Shown: one piece after another, positions 17,317 to 26,052 of the stretch
Position numbering within the stretch: the first letter of the stretch is position 1
Layout: each line of letters begins with the position of its first letter
Origin: Streptomyces violaceusniger Tu 4113
GTDB lineage: Bacteria; Actinomycetota; Actinomycetes; Streptomycetales; Streptomycetaceae
Direction: 5' to 3'
Length of the DNA: 64,000 bases
NCBI RefSeq assembly: GCF_000147815.2
Contig: NC_015957.1
Location: 8,494,001-8,558,000 of the forward strand
Program-made: the position numbers and the translations under genes
The notes under the pieces: generated by a model
Seen by the model: only the letters and a program-made list of their open reading frames with translations
Database searches by the model: none
Told to the model about the DNA's origin: nothing

Positions 17317-18369
17317 GTGACGGCAGAATCCTGCCCGCACTGCTTCGCACCGGCGCGCGCCAACGGGCGCCCCGGCTGTACGTGTGCCGAACGCGCCGCC
17401 GCGTCCACCGCGGCGCCAGGCGAGACCGAAGACCAGACCCGTCCGCACCCCGTTCTGGCGCTCTCGGAGGAGCGCCCGGGCGGGCCCGATCCGCGTGATC
17501 TGCGTCTCTTCGAAGAGGCGGAGAGGAAGAAGGCGGAGAAGGAGGAGGCGGAGAAGGGGGACACCGACGAGACGCGGTTGATCGACCGCGTCGAGGAGAG
17601 ACCCGGCGGGGACGGGGTGACGGACGGCGCTGCCGTCGGCGTCGGAGGCGTCGGAGGCGCCGCCGTCGGAGGCGTCGGCGGAGAGGCCGACGGAGACGCG
17701 CCGGGGGAGGGACCCGGCCCCGCCCGGCACCGCAAGAACAAGCGCAAGGTCGTGGCGGCCGTGCTCGCGGGGGCGGCGGCCGTGGCCGTGGCCGGTTCGC
17801 TGGCGGTCGGCACCGGTCTGCTCGGCGGTGACCACAAGGAGGACGGCGGCGGCGGGGGCGCGAGCGACCGCGCGCTGGCCGACAGCACCGCCAGCGCCCC
17901 GGTCGAGGAGGAGCTGCCGGCCGCGGGGGACGGCCCGTCGTCCGGCGCCCCGTCGTCGAGCGCCACGCCCCGCCCGTCCGCGTCCGGCTCGACGCGAGCG
18001 AGCGCGTCCCCGAGCGAGACCGGCCCCTCGGCCACCGCCCACCCCTCGGCGTCGGGCTCCGCGACCGACTCGGCGACGAAGCCCGGGCCGACCGCCTCCG
18101 GCGGTCCGACCTCCGCCCCGTCCGATCCCCCCGGGCCCACCGGCCCGCCCGCGCTGCGCGAGGGCGACAGCGGGCCCGAGGTGGCCGAGCTGCAGAAGCG
18201 GCTGTCCCAGTTGCTGCTCTACATCGGCGCGGCGGACGGGGACTACGACGGCGGGGTGCGGAGGGTGGTGTCCAGCTACCAGGACCAGCACGACATCACG
18301 GGCGATCCGGACGGTGTCTACGGCGAGAACACCCGCCGCGACCTCGAATCCAGGACCAAGGAGCCGTAG
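17317..18369 (+). CDS. Membrane-anchored peptidoglycan-binding protein
   Basis: The protein is 350 residues from GTG 17317, with GGAGGG upstream. Residues 6-24 hold a small Cys-rich knuckle (CPHC ... CTC). Then come a charged Lys/Glu helix (ERKKAEKEEAEK), a Gly-rich run (GVGGVGGAAVGGVGG), one transmembrane helix (KVVAAVLAGAAAVAVAGSLAVG) and a long Ser/Pro/Thr linker. The C-terminal PG_binding_1 domain starts at LREGDSGPEVAELQKRL and ends DGVYGENTRRDLES. Topology: cytoplasmic N-terminus, extracytoplasmic peptidoglycan anchor. The N-terminal knuckle may bind zinc and a cytoplasmic partner. Confidence 0.85.
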   Translation: MTAESCPHCFAPARANGRPGCTCAERAAASTAAPGETEDQTRPHPVLALSEERPGGPDPRDLRLFEEAERKKAEKEEAEKGDTDETRLIDRVEERPGGDGVTDGAAVGVGGVGGAAVGGVGGEADGDAPGEGPGPARHRKNKRKVVAAVLAGAAAVAVAGSLAVGTGLLGGDHKEDGGGGGASDRALADSTASAPVEEELPAAGDGPSSGAPSSSATPRPSASGSTRASASPSETGPSATAHPSASGSATDSATKPGPTASGGPTSAPSDPPGPTGPPALREGDSGPEVAELQKRLSQLLLYIGAADGDYDGGVRRVVSSYQDQHDITGDPDGVYGENTRRDLESRTKEP

Positions 18370-18449
18370 AGACGAGCCCCAGAGACGAGCCATGGCGGGA
18401 CCCCCCCTGGCGCATATGGGCCTCGCTTTGTATCGTGAAGGAACAAAGT

Positions 18450-18485
18450 GGTTCCGCCCGTTTCCCCTGACCGGCGGGCGGAGCC
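18450..18485 (+). terminator. 11-bp hairpin between peptidoglycan-binding gene and HAD gene
   Basis: GGTTCCGCCCG (18450-18460) pairs with CGGGCGGAGCC (18475-18485) across a 14-nt loop with one G-U pair. It is 80 bp after the upstream stop and 38 bp before the HAD start. It could terminate the first gene or structure the 5' UTR of the second. A 6-bp inverted repeat (CTTTGT / ACAAAG) lies just upstream. Confidence 0.45.
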
Positions 18486-18523
18486 GCTTGTGTTTCTTTC
18501 CGCGCTCGCGCCCAGGAGTCCCG

Positions 18524-19174
18524 ATGTCGCTCACCGCCCGCGCACTCCTCCTCGACATGGACGGCACCCTGGTCAACTCCGACGCCGTCGTCGAGCGCTG
18601 CTGGCGGCGGTGGGCGGCCGAGCAGGGGCTGGACGCGGAGAGCGTGCTCCAGATCGTCCACGGGCGGCAGGGCCACGCGACGATGGCGGTACTCCTCCCC
18701 GACCGTCCGGTCGAGCAGAACCTGGCCGACAACCAGCGGATGCTGGAGTGGGAGACCACGGATCTCGACGGCGTCGTGCCGGTGCCCGGCGCGCCCGCCT
18801 TCATGGCCTCGCTGGCCGGCCTTCCGCACGCCCTGGTGACCTCCGCCGACAAGGGGCTCGCCGGCGCGCGGATGGGCGCCGCCGGGCTCACGATGCCGGA
18901 GGTGCGGGTCACCGCGGAGTGCGTCGGCGCGAGCAAGCCGGACCCGGAGGGCTTCCTCAAGGGCGCGGCCGAGCTGGGCTTCGCCCCCGCCGACTGTGTC
19001 GTCTTCGAGGACTCCGAGGTCGGCATCGCGGCGGGCCGGGCGGCCGGGATGCGGGTGGTCGGCGTCGGCCCGCGCGCCGCCGCGCACGCCCCGGACGCCC
19101 ATGTGCGGGACCTGGAGCAGGTACGGGTCGAGGCACTGCCCGACGGCACCCTGCGCCTGCACATCTCCGGCTGA
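18524..19174 (+). CDS. HAD-superfamily sugar-phosphatase-like hydrolase
   Basis: The protein is 216 residues. Motif I is LLLDMDGTLVNSD with the nucleophile Asp and acid Asp, motif II is ALVTSADKG, the motif III Lys lies in GASKPDPEGFL, and motif IV is VVFEDSEVGIAAG. The cap is the small helical type between motifs I and II, so this is a subclass I phosphoglycolate/beta-phosphoglucomutase-like phosphatase, close to the YfbT/DOG sugar phosphatases. ATG 18524 has AGGAG 7 bp upstream. It stands alone between the upstream hairpin and the long repeat. Confidence 0.88.
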   Translation: MSLTARALLLDMDGTLVNSDAVVERCWRRWAAEQGLDAESVLQIVHGRQGHATMAVLLPDRPVEQNLADNQRMLEWETTDLDGVVPVPGAPAFMASLAGLPHALVTSADKGLAGARMGAAGLTMPEVRVTAECVGASKPDPEGFLKGAAELGFAPADCVVFEDSEVGIAAGRAAGMRVVGVGPRAAAHAPDAHVRDLEQVRVEALPDGTLRLHISG

Positions 19175-19868
19175 GCGCCGGGATCCTCGCTTCCCTGGAC
19201 TTCTCGGGTCCCATGCCCCCGGGCTTCCCGGGCTGAGCGTCGCGCCTCACGCCCCGGCATCTCGGGCTGAGCGCCGGGATTCACACTCCCCTGGGCGTCT
19301 CGGGCTCAGCGCCACCACCCACGCTCCCCCGGAAATCTCGGGCCCCATGCCCCCACCCCCGCCGGGCTTCTCGGGCTGAGCACCACGGCCCATCACCCGA
19401 CTCCCGGACCCCATGCCCCCACACTCCGCGGGCGTCTTGGGCTGAGCGCCGTGCCTCACGCCCCCGGCATCTCGGGCTGAGCGCCGGGATTCACACTCCC
19501 CCGGCGTCTCGGGCTCAGCGCCACCACCCACGCTCCCCCGGAAATCTCGGGCCCCATGCCCCCACCCCCGCCGGGCTTCTCGGGCTGAGCACCACGGCCC
19601 ATCACCCGACTCCCGGACCCCATGCCCCCACACTCCGCGGGCGTCTTGGGCTGAGCGTCGCGCCTCACGCCCCCGGCATCTCGGGCTGAGCGCCGCGCCA
19701 CGCCCCCGGCTTCCGGGCTCAGCGCCACGCCACGCCCGCACCCACGCTCAGCCCCGCGCCACGCCCACAGCGCCCACACGCGCCCAGGCGCCCCAGGCGC
19801 CCCAGGCGCCCCAGGAGCACGCCCCGGACAGCCGGGCGCGCCCCGGGACGCCCGGGCGTGCGGGCCGC
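19175..19868. repeat. 210-bp tandem duplication and smaller repeats
   Basis: The core is two nearly identical copies at 19271-19480 and 19481-19690. Each is made of sub-repeats around CTCGGGCTGAGCGCC, CCCCATGCCCCCACC and CACGCTCCCCCGG. Degenerate units extend either side. At 19785-19815 a 9-bp unit, CAGGCGCCC, is repeated three times plus a partial copy. The minus-strand frames here read as Gly/Arg-rich repeats, but I take them as by-products of the repeat rather than a protein. Confidence 0.85.
19817..19861 (-). terminator. Terminator of the GDT1 gene
   Basis: GCACGCCC (19817-19824) and GGGCGTGC (19854-19861) form a stem enclosing further GC-rich self-pairing. It sits immediately after the stop codon of the leftward transporter gene. 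Confidence 0.5.
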
Positions 19869-20450
19869 TCAGGCCGCGATGGCCTCGTACAGGCTGAATC
19901 CGCCCAGCGCCAGCATCACCAGGGCCGCGACCTTGGTGATCAGCCGGAGCGGTACGTACCGCATCAGGGTGCGGCCGCCCACGATGCCCAGACCCGCGAC
20001 GGCCCACAGCGCCAGCACCGCGCCCACGCCCACCGACAGCGGGTCGTCGTAGCGGGCGGCGAGGTTCGCGGTCATGATCTGGGTCAGATCGCCGAACTCG
20101 GCGACCAGGATCAGCATGAAGCCCGCCCCCGACACCTTCCAGAAGCTCTGGTCGGCGGGCTTGCGGACCTCCTCCTCCCCGTCGTCCTTCTTGAAGAGCA
20201 GGATCGCCGCTCCTCCGAGGAAGAGCACCCCCACGATCGCCTGCAGCAGCCGGTGCGGCAGCAGGGTGAGCACACTGCCCGCCGCGATGGCGAGCCCGAC
20301 GTGGAGGGCGAAGGCCGCGGCCACGCCGACGAAGACGTACGAGGCGCGGTAGCGGGTGCCGAGCATCAGCCCGGCCAGGGCGGTCTTGTCGGGAAGTTCG
20401 GCGAGGAAGACGACGCCGAAGACCACGGCGGCGACGGTGATGCTGAACAC
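19869..20450 (-). CDS. GDT1/TMEM165 (UPF0016) family Mn2+/Ca2+ transporter
   Basis: The protein is 193 residues with six predicted helices in two homologous halves. Each half carries the family's acidic motif: E18-L-P-D21-K-T in helix 1 and E118-F-G-D121-L-T in helix 4. A charged loop (KKDDGEEE) separates them. Bacterial members such as MneA export manganese across the plasma membrane. GTG 20450 has GAGG 10 bp upstream. The 5' leader is a yybP-ykoY-type Mn2+ riboswitch (next entry), which independently supports manganese export. Confidence 0.9.
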   Translation of the reverse strand: MFSITVAAVVFGVVFLAELPDKTALAGLMLGTRYRASYVFVGVAAAFALHVGLAIAAGSVLTLLPHRLLQAIVGVLFLGGAAILLFKKDDGEEEVRKPADQSFWKVSGAGFMLILVAEFGDLTQIMTANLAARYDDPLSVGVGAVLALWAVAGLGIVGGRTLMRYVPLRLITKVAALVMLALGGFSLYEAIAA

Positions 20451-20503
20451 GGAATGGATACCTCGTAGATCGGGCCGCACCCAAGGGCCCCGGGGAGGGA
20501 TCG

Positions 20504-20655
20504 CTTCGGCACGGCAGCGTCGGACACTGCGGCCGAAGGTCTCGCTGGCGCACGGCCTCCGCCTCACGCGGTGGTCCCGTACGCTCCGGGCGCCGGCCCG
20601 CACCTCGAGGGGCGGGCAGTATGTCGACGGTCCGGCGAGGAGCTACTCCCCTTCT
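20504..20655 (-). promoter_or_regulatory. yybP-ykoY manganese riboswitch controlling the GDT1 transporter
   Basis: On the minus strand the leader shows, in order, the family's conserved blocks: AAGGGGAGTAGC (20642 to about 20653), GTCGACATACT (20618-20628) and GCGAGACC (20538-20545). These match GGGGAGUAG, GUCAACAUACU and GCGAGACC of the known Mn2+ aptamer. A CTTCGGC / GCCGAAG stem (20532-20538 with 20504-20510) follows and could be part of the expression platform. A TATCCT -10-like hexamer (20666-20671) lies just upstream. Known members turn on Mn2+ exporters when Mn2+ is high, consistent with the gene served. Confidence 0.85.
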
Positions 20656-21276
20656 GCTGCCGACAAGGATACGGGAAACCTCCGGCCCGCCCGCCGCCCG
20701 GGCCACCTGCCCCACCCGCACCGCGTCCTCCGCGATCGGCACGAACAGCCGCACCGCGTCCTCCGCGATCGGCACGAACAGCCGCCCCGCGCCTGCCGGC
20801 ACGGTTGAGGCGCCGCCCGGCACCCTGCCGCCGAAGCCGCCGGGAAGTGTGACCAGCCCCACACTCCGAGGTCGCCGGGCGGACGCTCTCTCGCCGGGCG
20901 CCCGGTCCGGCAGCCCGAGGGCGAGCCCAGTCCCCTCCTCGCCGCAGCGCTCGGGCGCGAGCCGCGATGCCGACAGCGGCCGACGGCAGCCGACAGCAGA
21001 GCGGCAAGCACCCCACCCCGCCCGCCGCGTCGACCGGCGGCAAACGCCCACCGCCGCGTGGGCGGGCGCATGAACCACGCGGCCAACACGCCGCCACCGC
21101 GCGGCGCGCGATGCCCGCGCCGGATCGCATACGTGGCCCCAACCGCCTCCCGGAACCCCTTGCGTTGACATGACCGCGTCGTCACTCTGTTACCTGGCGC
21201 CCACCCCACGTAAACCCGGCGTCGCAAGCATGGCCGGGCACAGCGGCCAACGACCCCCACCCTCAAGGGAGTTCGC
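20656..21276. other. Intergenic region with an 11-codon duplication, no clear gene
   Basis: The interval lies between the riboswitch and the HNH nuclease gene. A 33-bp unit starting GCACCGCGTCCTCC is exactly duplicated at 20718-20750 and 20751-20783. On the minus strand this reads as an in-frame repeat of RLFVPIAEDAV with strong third-position GC, so it could be a gene remnant, but no start, stop or domain makes a convincing gene. The rest is low-complexity GC-rich sequence. Confidence 0.5.
21165..21195 (+). promoter_or_regulatory. Candidate promoter of the HNH nuclease gene
   Basis: A perfect TTGACA (21165-21170) is followed after 19 bp by TTACCT (21190-21195), 82 bp before the ATG. The spacing is long for a sigma-70 type promoter, so the -10 assignment is tentative. 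Confidence 0.35.
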
Positions 21277-21945
21277 ATGTCAGACATGCACCGTCATCCC
21301 ACTCGCCGTCGCGTCTACGCGCGTCGCGCCTCCGTCTTCGGCGGGTTCGTCGCCCTGCTGGGCACGATCGTCATGAGCGGGCCCACCGCCCAGGCTTCCC
21401 CGCCCACCCCGCCGAGCGCCGCCACCGCCCGCACCCAGCTCGCCTCGCTGACCGTCAAGACCGAGGGCACCACCGACGGTTACAGCCGCGACAAGTTCCC
21501 GCACTGGATCACCCAGAGCGGCTCCTGCGACACCCGCGAGGAAGTCCTCAAGCGCGACGGCACCAACGTGCAGACCGACTCGAGCTGCAAGGCCACCAGC
21601 GGCTCCTGGTACTCCGAGTACGACGGCGCGACCTGGACCGCCTCCAGCGACGTGGACATCGACCACATGGTCCCGCTCGCCGAGGCATGGAAGTCCGGCG
21701 CCAATAGCTGGACCACCGCCCAGCGCCAGGCCTTCGCCAACGACCTGACGCACTCCCAGCTCATCGCCGTGACGGACAACGTCAACCAGTCCAAGAGCGA
21801 CCAGGACCCCGGCGAGTGGCTGCCGCCCCGGACCGCTTACCACTGCATGTACGCCCGCATGTGGGTCTCGGTGAAGTACACCTACGACCTCAGCCTCGAC
21901 TCGGCCGAGAAGTCCGCGCTCAGCGGCATCCTCAACGGCTGCTGA
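21277..21945 (+). CDS. Secreted HNH/DUF1524-type nuclease
   Basis: The protein is 222 residues. A signal peptide (basic RRRVYARR, hydrophobic VFGGFVALLGTIVMSG, cleavage after AQA) precedes a mature domain with DIDHMVPLAEAW. The His of this motif is the expected HNH general base. It continues with LIAVTDNVNQSKSDQDPGEWLPP, where the Asn and Lys of the ββα-metal fold sit. This is the GmrSD-C/DUF1524 secreted nuclease family common in Streptomyces, probably degrading DNA outside the cell for nutrients. Four cysteines may form disulfides. AAGGGAG sits 5 bp before the ATG. Confidence 0.9.
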   Translation: MSDMHRHPTRRRVYARRASVFGGFVALLGTIVMSGPTAQASPPTPPSAATARTQLASLTVKTEGTTDGYSRDKFPHWITQSGSCDTREEVLKRDGTNVQTDSSCKATSGSWYSEYDGATWTASSDVDIDHMVPLAEAWKSGANSWTTAQRQAFANDLTHSQLIAVTDNVNQSKSDQDPGEWLPPRTAYHCMYARMWVSVKYTYDLSLDSAEKSALSGILNGC

Positions 21946-22051
21946 GACGGCACACCGACCGGCACATCGCCGGGTGGAACCGCCGCACCTTCTCCGTCGT
22001 TCCGTACCGTACGCATGACCAGCACATCACAGAACGACGGAGGAGGTCCGG

Positions 22052-23791
22052 ATGGCCGGGCTGCGCCTGGGACCACTACTGCGCCAGGTCGACTGGGAGA
22101 CCGGCACCGGCGCGACCGTCTGGGTCGAGGCCGACCGGCCCTGTGAGGCCCAGGTGCGGTGCGCCGACGGTGCGGGCGGCACCGCCCGCACCTGGCAGAT
22201 CGCGGGCCACCACTACGCCCTGATCCCGGTCACCGGGCTGCGGCCGGACGCGGAGACCGCCTACCGGGTGCTGCTCGACGGTGAGCAGGTCTGGCCGCTG
22301 CCCGACTCCCCCTTCCCCGACAGCACCATCCGCACCCCCGCCCCGGGGACGGACGCGCCCGTGCGCGTGGCCTTCGGCTCCTGCCGGTGGGCCGCGCCGC
22401 CCTCCGACGCCTCCCACGACCCCGTCGGGCCCGACGCGCTCGACACCCTCGCGCAGGCGCTGGCCGGCGCCCCCGAGCGCCCGCGCCCCGATGTGCTGGT
22501 GCTGCTGGGCGACCAGGTGTACGCGGACGAGACCTCCGCCGAGACCCGCCGCTGGCTGGCCACCCGCCGCGATCTGAGCGAGCCGCCGGGCGAGGAGGTC
22601 GCGGACTACGAGGAGTACACCCGCCTCTACTACGAGTCCTGGCTGGACCCCGAGGTGCGCTGGCTGCTCTCCACCGTCCCGAGCTGCATGATCTTCGACG
22701 ACCACGATGTCATCGACGACTGGAACACCAGCGAGGCATGGCAGCGCCGGATGCGCGCCACCCCGTGGTGGCGGGAGCGGATACTGAGCGGCCTGATGTC
22801 CTACTGGGTCCATCAGCACCTGGGCAACCTCTCCCCCACCGAACTGGCCGCCGACCCGCTCTACGCGCAGGTGCGCACGGCCGACGACGGCACCGAGGCA
22901 CTGCGGGAGTTCGCCACCCGCGCCGACGCCGATCCGTCGTACACCCGCTGGAGCTACCGCCGCGACTTCGGCCGCACCCGGCTGCTGATGGTCGACACCC
23001 GCGCGGCGCGGGTGCTGGAGGAGGGCCGGCGGGCGATGCTGAGCGAGAAGGAGTTCGCCTGGGTGCGTGAGCAGGCCATGGAGGGCGCGGGCGGTACGCC
23101 AGGGGGCCGCCCCGGTCGGGAAGAGCCCGGGACCCCCGGCCAGGAACAGCCCGGGGCCTTCGGCGGCTACGACCATCTGCTGCTCGGCACCTCGCTGCCC
23201 TGGCTGCTGCCGCATTTCGTGCATGACGTGGAGGCGTGGAACGCCTCGGTGTGCGGCGGCAGACGCGGTGGGCGCTGGGCGCGGATCGCCGAGGACCTGC
23301 GGCAGCGCGGCGATCTGGAGCACTGGGCGGCGTTCCCCGAGTCCTTCGACGCGCTCACCGACACCATCGCCGAGGTGGGCGGCGCACCGGGGGCACCGGC
23401 CACGATCAGTGTGCTCTCCGGCGATGTGCACCACGCCTATGTCGCCGCCCCGGACTGGTCGCGGTGGTCGTCCCCGCCGCCCCGCAGCCAGGTGCGGCAG
23501 TTGACCTGCTCGCCGGTCCACAACAGCATCTACGCCTCGATCCGGCTCGGCTTCCGCTTCGGCTGGAGCGCGGCGGGCCGCGCCCTGGGCCGGCTCTTCC
23601 GGCGCCATGGGCGGGTGCCGGGCTCCCGCTTGACCTGGCACAAGACGGGCGGGCCCTGGTTCGGCAACCAGCTCATGACGCTGACCCTCCAGGGCCGTAG
23701 CGCCCATCTGCGGCTGGACCAGGCGCGGTCGGACGCCTCGGGCGGCGGGGCCCGGCTGGTGACGGCGCTGGAGACGGACTGGGCCGGGTAG
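22052..23791 (+). CDS. PhoD-like alkaline phosphatase/phosphodiesterase
   Basis: The protein is 579 residues. An N-terminal Ig-like domain (about 1-95) is followed by the PhoD metallophosphatase core: FGSCRW, LLGDQVYAD, FDDHDVIDDWN and, near residue 460, LSGDVHHAY. These supply the metal-binding Asp, Asn and His residues. There is no signal peptide or Tat motif, so it belongs to the intracellular PhoD-like group rather than secreted PhoD. A Gly/Pro/Glu-rich insert (about 350-372) interrupts the core. GGAGGAGG precedes the ATG. A 16-bp motif, CGTTCCGTACCGTACG, upstream (21998) recurs with one change after the gene (23808). Confidence 0.88.
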   Translation: MAGLRLGPLLRQVDWETGTGATVWVEADRPCEAQVRCADGAGGTARTWQIAGHHYALIPVTGLRPDAETAYRVLLDGEQVWPLPDSPFPDSTIRTPAPGTDAPVRVAFGSCRWAAPPSDASHDPVGPDALDTLAQALAGAPERPRPDVLVLLGDQVYADETSAETRRWLATRRDLSEPPGEEVADYEEYTRLYYESWLDPEVRWLLSTVPSCMIFDDHDVIDDWNTSEAWQRRMRATPWWRERILSGLMSYWVHQHLGNLSPTELAADPLYAQVRTADDGTEALREFATRADADPSYTRWSYRRDFGRTRLLMVDTRAARVLEEGRRAMLSEKEFAWVREQAMEGAGGTPGGRPGREEPGTPGQEQPGAFGGYDHLLLGTSLPWLLPHFVHDVEAWNASVCGGRRGGRWARIAEDLRQRGDLEHWAAFPESFDALTDTIAEVGGAPGAPATISVLSGDVHHAYVAAPDWSRWSSPPPRSQVRQLTCSPVHNSIYASIRLGFRFGWSAAGRALGRLFRRHGRVPGSRLTWHKTGGPWFGNQLMTLTLQGRSAHLRLDQARSDASGGGARLVTALETDWAG

Positions 23792-23939
23792 TCGGTCCCT
23801 TGGGTACCGTTCCGTGCCGTACGTCACGTGATACAGCCCACAACGGAGCCGTAGGTTCCGGAGAGCGGCTCGATTCACCTGGAGCGAGCGGCATGATGGG
23901 CGCGCATCCTGCGTCACATCTGCCCCGGGAGACACGACC

Positions 23940-25913
23940 TTGGCCGGAGACTCTCACGCGATAGCCGTCGTCGGCGCCGGGCCGCGCGGCACCAGCGTGC
24001 TGGAGCGCCTGTGCGCCTCGGCCCCGGAACTGACGCCCGGCACCCCGCTGACGGTGCACCTGGTGGACCCCTCACCGCCCGGTGCGGGACGGGTGTGGCG
24101 CACCGCCCAGCCGGCCGAGTTGCTGATGAACACCGTGGCCTCGCAGGTGACCCTGTTCACCGACGCCAGCGTCGAATGCGGCGGACCGGTACGGACCGGG
24201 CCGAGCCTGTACGAATGGGTCGCGGCGCGCGGTCTGGCGCCCGGTCTCGGCCCCGACGACTATCCGAGCCGCGCGCTCTACGGCCGCTATCTGGAGTGGG
24301 TCTTCGGCGAGGTGGTGCGGGGCGCGCCGGAGACCGTGACCGTCCGGACGCACCGGGCCCGCGCCGTACGGCTGGAGGAACGGGCCGACGGCGAGCAGGT
24401 GCTGACACTGGACGACGGGAGCCGTCTGGAGGGGCTGCGCGCGGTCGTCCTGGCGCAGGGCCATCTGCCGGCGGCCACCGACGCCACGGAGCGGCGGCAC
24501 GCGGCCCACGCGGAGCGGCACGGGCTGCGCTACTACCGGCCCGCCAACCCCGCCGATGTCGACTTGTCGCCCATCGCGCCGGGGGAACCGGTGCTGCTGC
24601 GCGGTCTCGGCCTCAACTTCTTCGACCATATGGCGCTGCTGACAGCGGGCCGGGGCGGCACGTTCGCACCGCATCCGCGCGGCGGTCTGGTCTACCGGCC
24701 CTCGGGGCGCGAGCCACGGCTGTACGCGGGGTCGCGGCGCGGCATCCCGTACCACGCGCGGGGCGACAACGCGAAGGGGCCGTGCGGCCGGCACACCCCG
24801 CTGCTGCTGACCCCCGATGTACTCGGCCACTTCCGCAAGCGCGCGGACTCCGGCGATCCGCCGGACTTCCTCGCCGAGATATGGCCGCTGGTCGCCAAGG
24901 AGGCCGAAACGGTCTACTACGAGACCCTGCTGGCCCTCCGCGCACCCGATACCCGCGCCCCGAAGGCCCCGGAAGCCTCCGGGACCGAGCCCGGCGCCCC
25001 CGTCCCGTTCACCTCAGCACGCTTCAGGAGTCACTTTTTGGCCACCGGGCACGGCAGCCCCGAAGAGGCCACCGTGCTCACGGAGTACGGCATACCGAAC
25101 GCGGAGCGCTGGTCCTGGGACGCGGTGTCCCAGCCGCATCGCGGACGCCGGTTCACGGGGCGTGACGAGTTCCGGCGGTGGCTGCTGACCTACGCCCACC
25201 AGGATGTGGCGCACGCCCGGCTGGGCAATGTCGAGGGCCCGGTCAAGGCGGCCCTCGACGTTCTGCGCGACCTCCGCAACGAACTGCGGCAGATCGTCGA
25301 CCACGGCGGGCTGACGGGGGCGTCCCGCCGGGCCCATCTGGACCGCTGGTACACCCCGCTCAACGCCTTTCTCTCGATCGGCCCGCCGCGCCGCCGGATC
25401 GAGGAGATGGCCGCGCTGATCGAGGCGGGCGTCCTGGAGGTCCTCGGCCCACGGCTCGAAGTGACCTTGGAAAGCCCGGACACGGGGGCCGAAGGGGCTG
25501 GTTTCGCCGCGCGGTCGGCCGAGGTGCCGGGTCCGCCGGTGGTGGCCACGACCCTGATCGAGGCGCGGCTGCCGGAGCCTGATGTGCGCCGGACCGCCGA
25601 TGAGTTGCTGATCCGGCTACTGGAGACCGGGCAGGGGCGTCCGCATCGGGTGGAGGGCCACGAGACCGGCGGACTCGATGTCACCACCGCCCCCTACCGG
25701 GTGGTGGACGCCCATGGCCGCCCGCATCCACGGCGGTTCGCCATCGGCGTGCCGACCGAGGGGGTCCACTGGGTGACGGCCGCGGGCGCGCGGCCGGGCG
25801 TGAACTCCGTCACCCTCTGCGATACGGACGCGGTAGCACGCGCGGCGCTGCGCGTGACGCATACGGGAGAGATCCCGCAGGAAGGTGTCCCGATGTGCGC
25901 GGCGGGGCTCTGA
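23940..25913 (+). CDS. Large FAD/NAD(P)-binding protein (NAD_binding_9 family)
   Basis: The protein is 657 residues from TTG 23940 (GGGAGA upstream). It begins with a dinucleotide-binding fold, AIAVVGAGPRGTSVLERL. MNTVASQVTLFTD follows where flavin enzymes bind FAD, and the C-terminus closes with PTEGVHWVTAAGARPG. Proteins of this family (PF13454) are uncharacterised FAD-dependent enzymes; some sit in siderophore or lysine-hydroxylase-like clusters. No adjacent biosynthetic gene identifies a substrate here. A Pro/Ala-rich loop near residue 340 is probably disordered. Confidence 0.85.
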   Translation: MAGDSHAIAVVGAGPRGTSVLERLCASAPELTPGTPLTVHLVDPSPPGAGRVWRTAQPAELLMNTVASQVTLFTDASVECGGPVRTGPSLYEWVAARGLAPGLGPDDYPSRALYGRYLEWVFGEVVRGAPETVTVRTHRARAVRLEERADGEQVLTLDDGSRLEGLRAVVLAQGHLPAATDATERRHAAHAERHGLRYYRPANPADVDLSPIAPGEPVLLRGLGLNFFDHMALLTAGRGGTFAPHPRGGLVYRPSGREPRLYAGSRRGIPYHARGDNAKGPCGRHTPLLLTPDVLGHFRKRADSGDPPDFLAEIWPLVAKEAETVYYETLLALRAPDTRAPKAPEASGTEPGAPVPFTSARFRSHFLATGHGSPEEATVLTEYGIPNAERWSWDAVSQPHRGRRFTGRDEFRRWLLTYAHQDVAHARLGNVEGPVKAALDVLRDLRNELRQIVDHGGLTGASRRAHLDRWYTPLNAFLSIGPPRRRIEEMAALIEAGVLEVLGPRLEVTLESPDTGAEGAGFAARSAEVPGPPVVATTLIEARLPEPDVRRTADELLIRLLETGQGRPHRVEGHETGGLDVTTAPYRVVDAHGRPHPRRFAIGVPTEGVHWVTAAGARPGVNSVTLCDTDAVARAALRVTHTGEIPQEGVPMCAAGL

Positions 25914-26052
25914 AGAGCGACTTATCGGGCGCCATGAAGGGGCCCCCGGGGCACGCACATTGGCATGAACTTGAACTTGCAACAAAAGGTGAGGGGAACC
26001 TAACCTGGCATTCCGCTGTTCCCTGTCCCCAGGAGCAAGGAGCTCCCCTCCC

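Noticed and set aside
19247..19741. Gly/Arg-rich minus-strand protein with repeats
   Set aside because: It is produced by the 210-bp tandem repeat; no start context, no homologue pattern and no third-position bias.
21998..23823. Transposon-like direct repeats flanking the PhoD-like gene
   Set aside because: CGTTCCGTACCGTACG at 21998 and its near copy at 23808 look like promoter-type motifs, not target duplications; no element ends are present.
25999..26018. IdeR/DtxR iron box before the DoxX gene
   Set aside because: The half-sites AGGTGAG and CTAACCT resemble the box, but they are 6 bp apart instead of 1 bp, so it does not fit the consensus.
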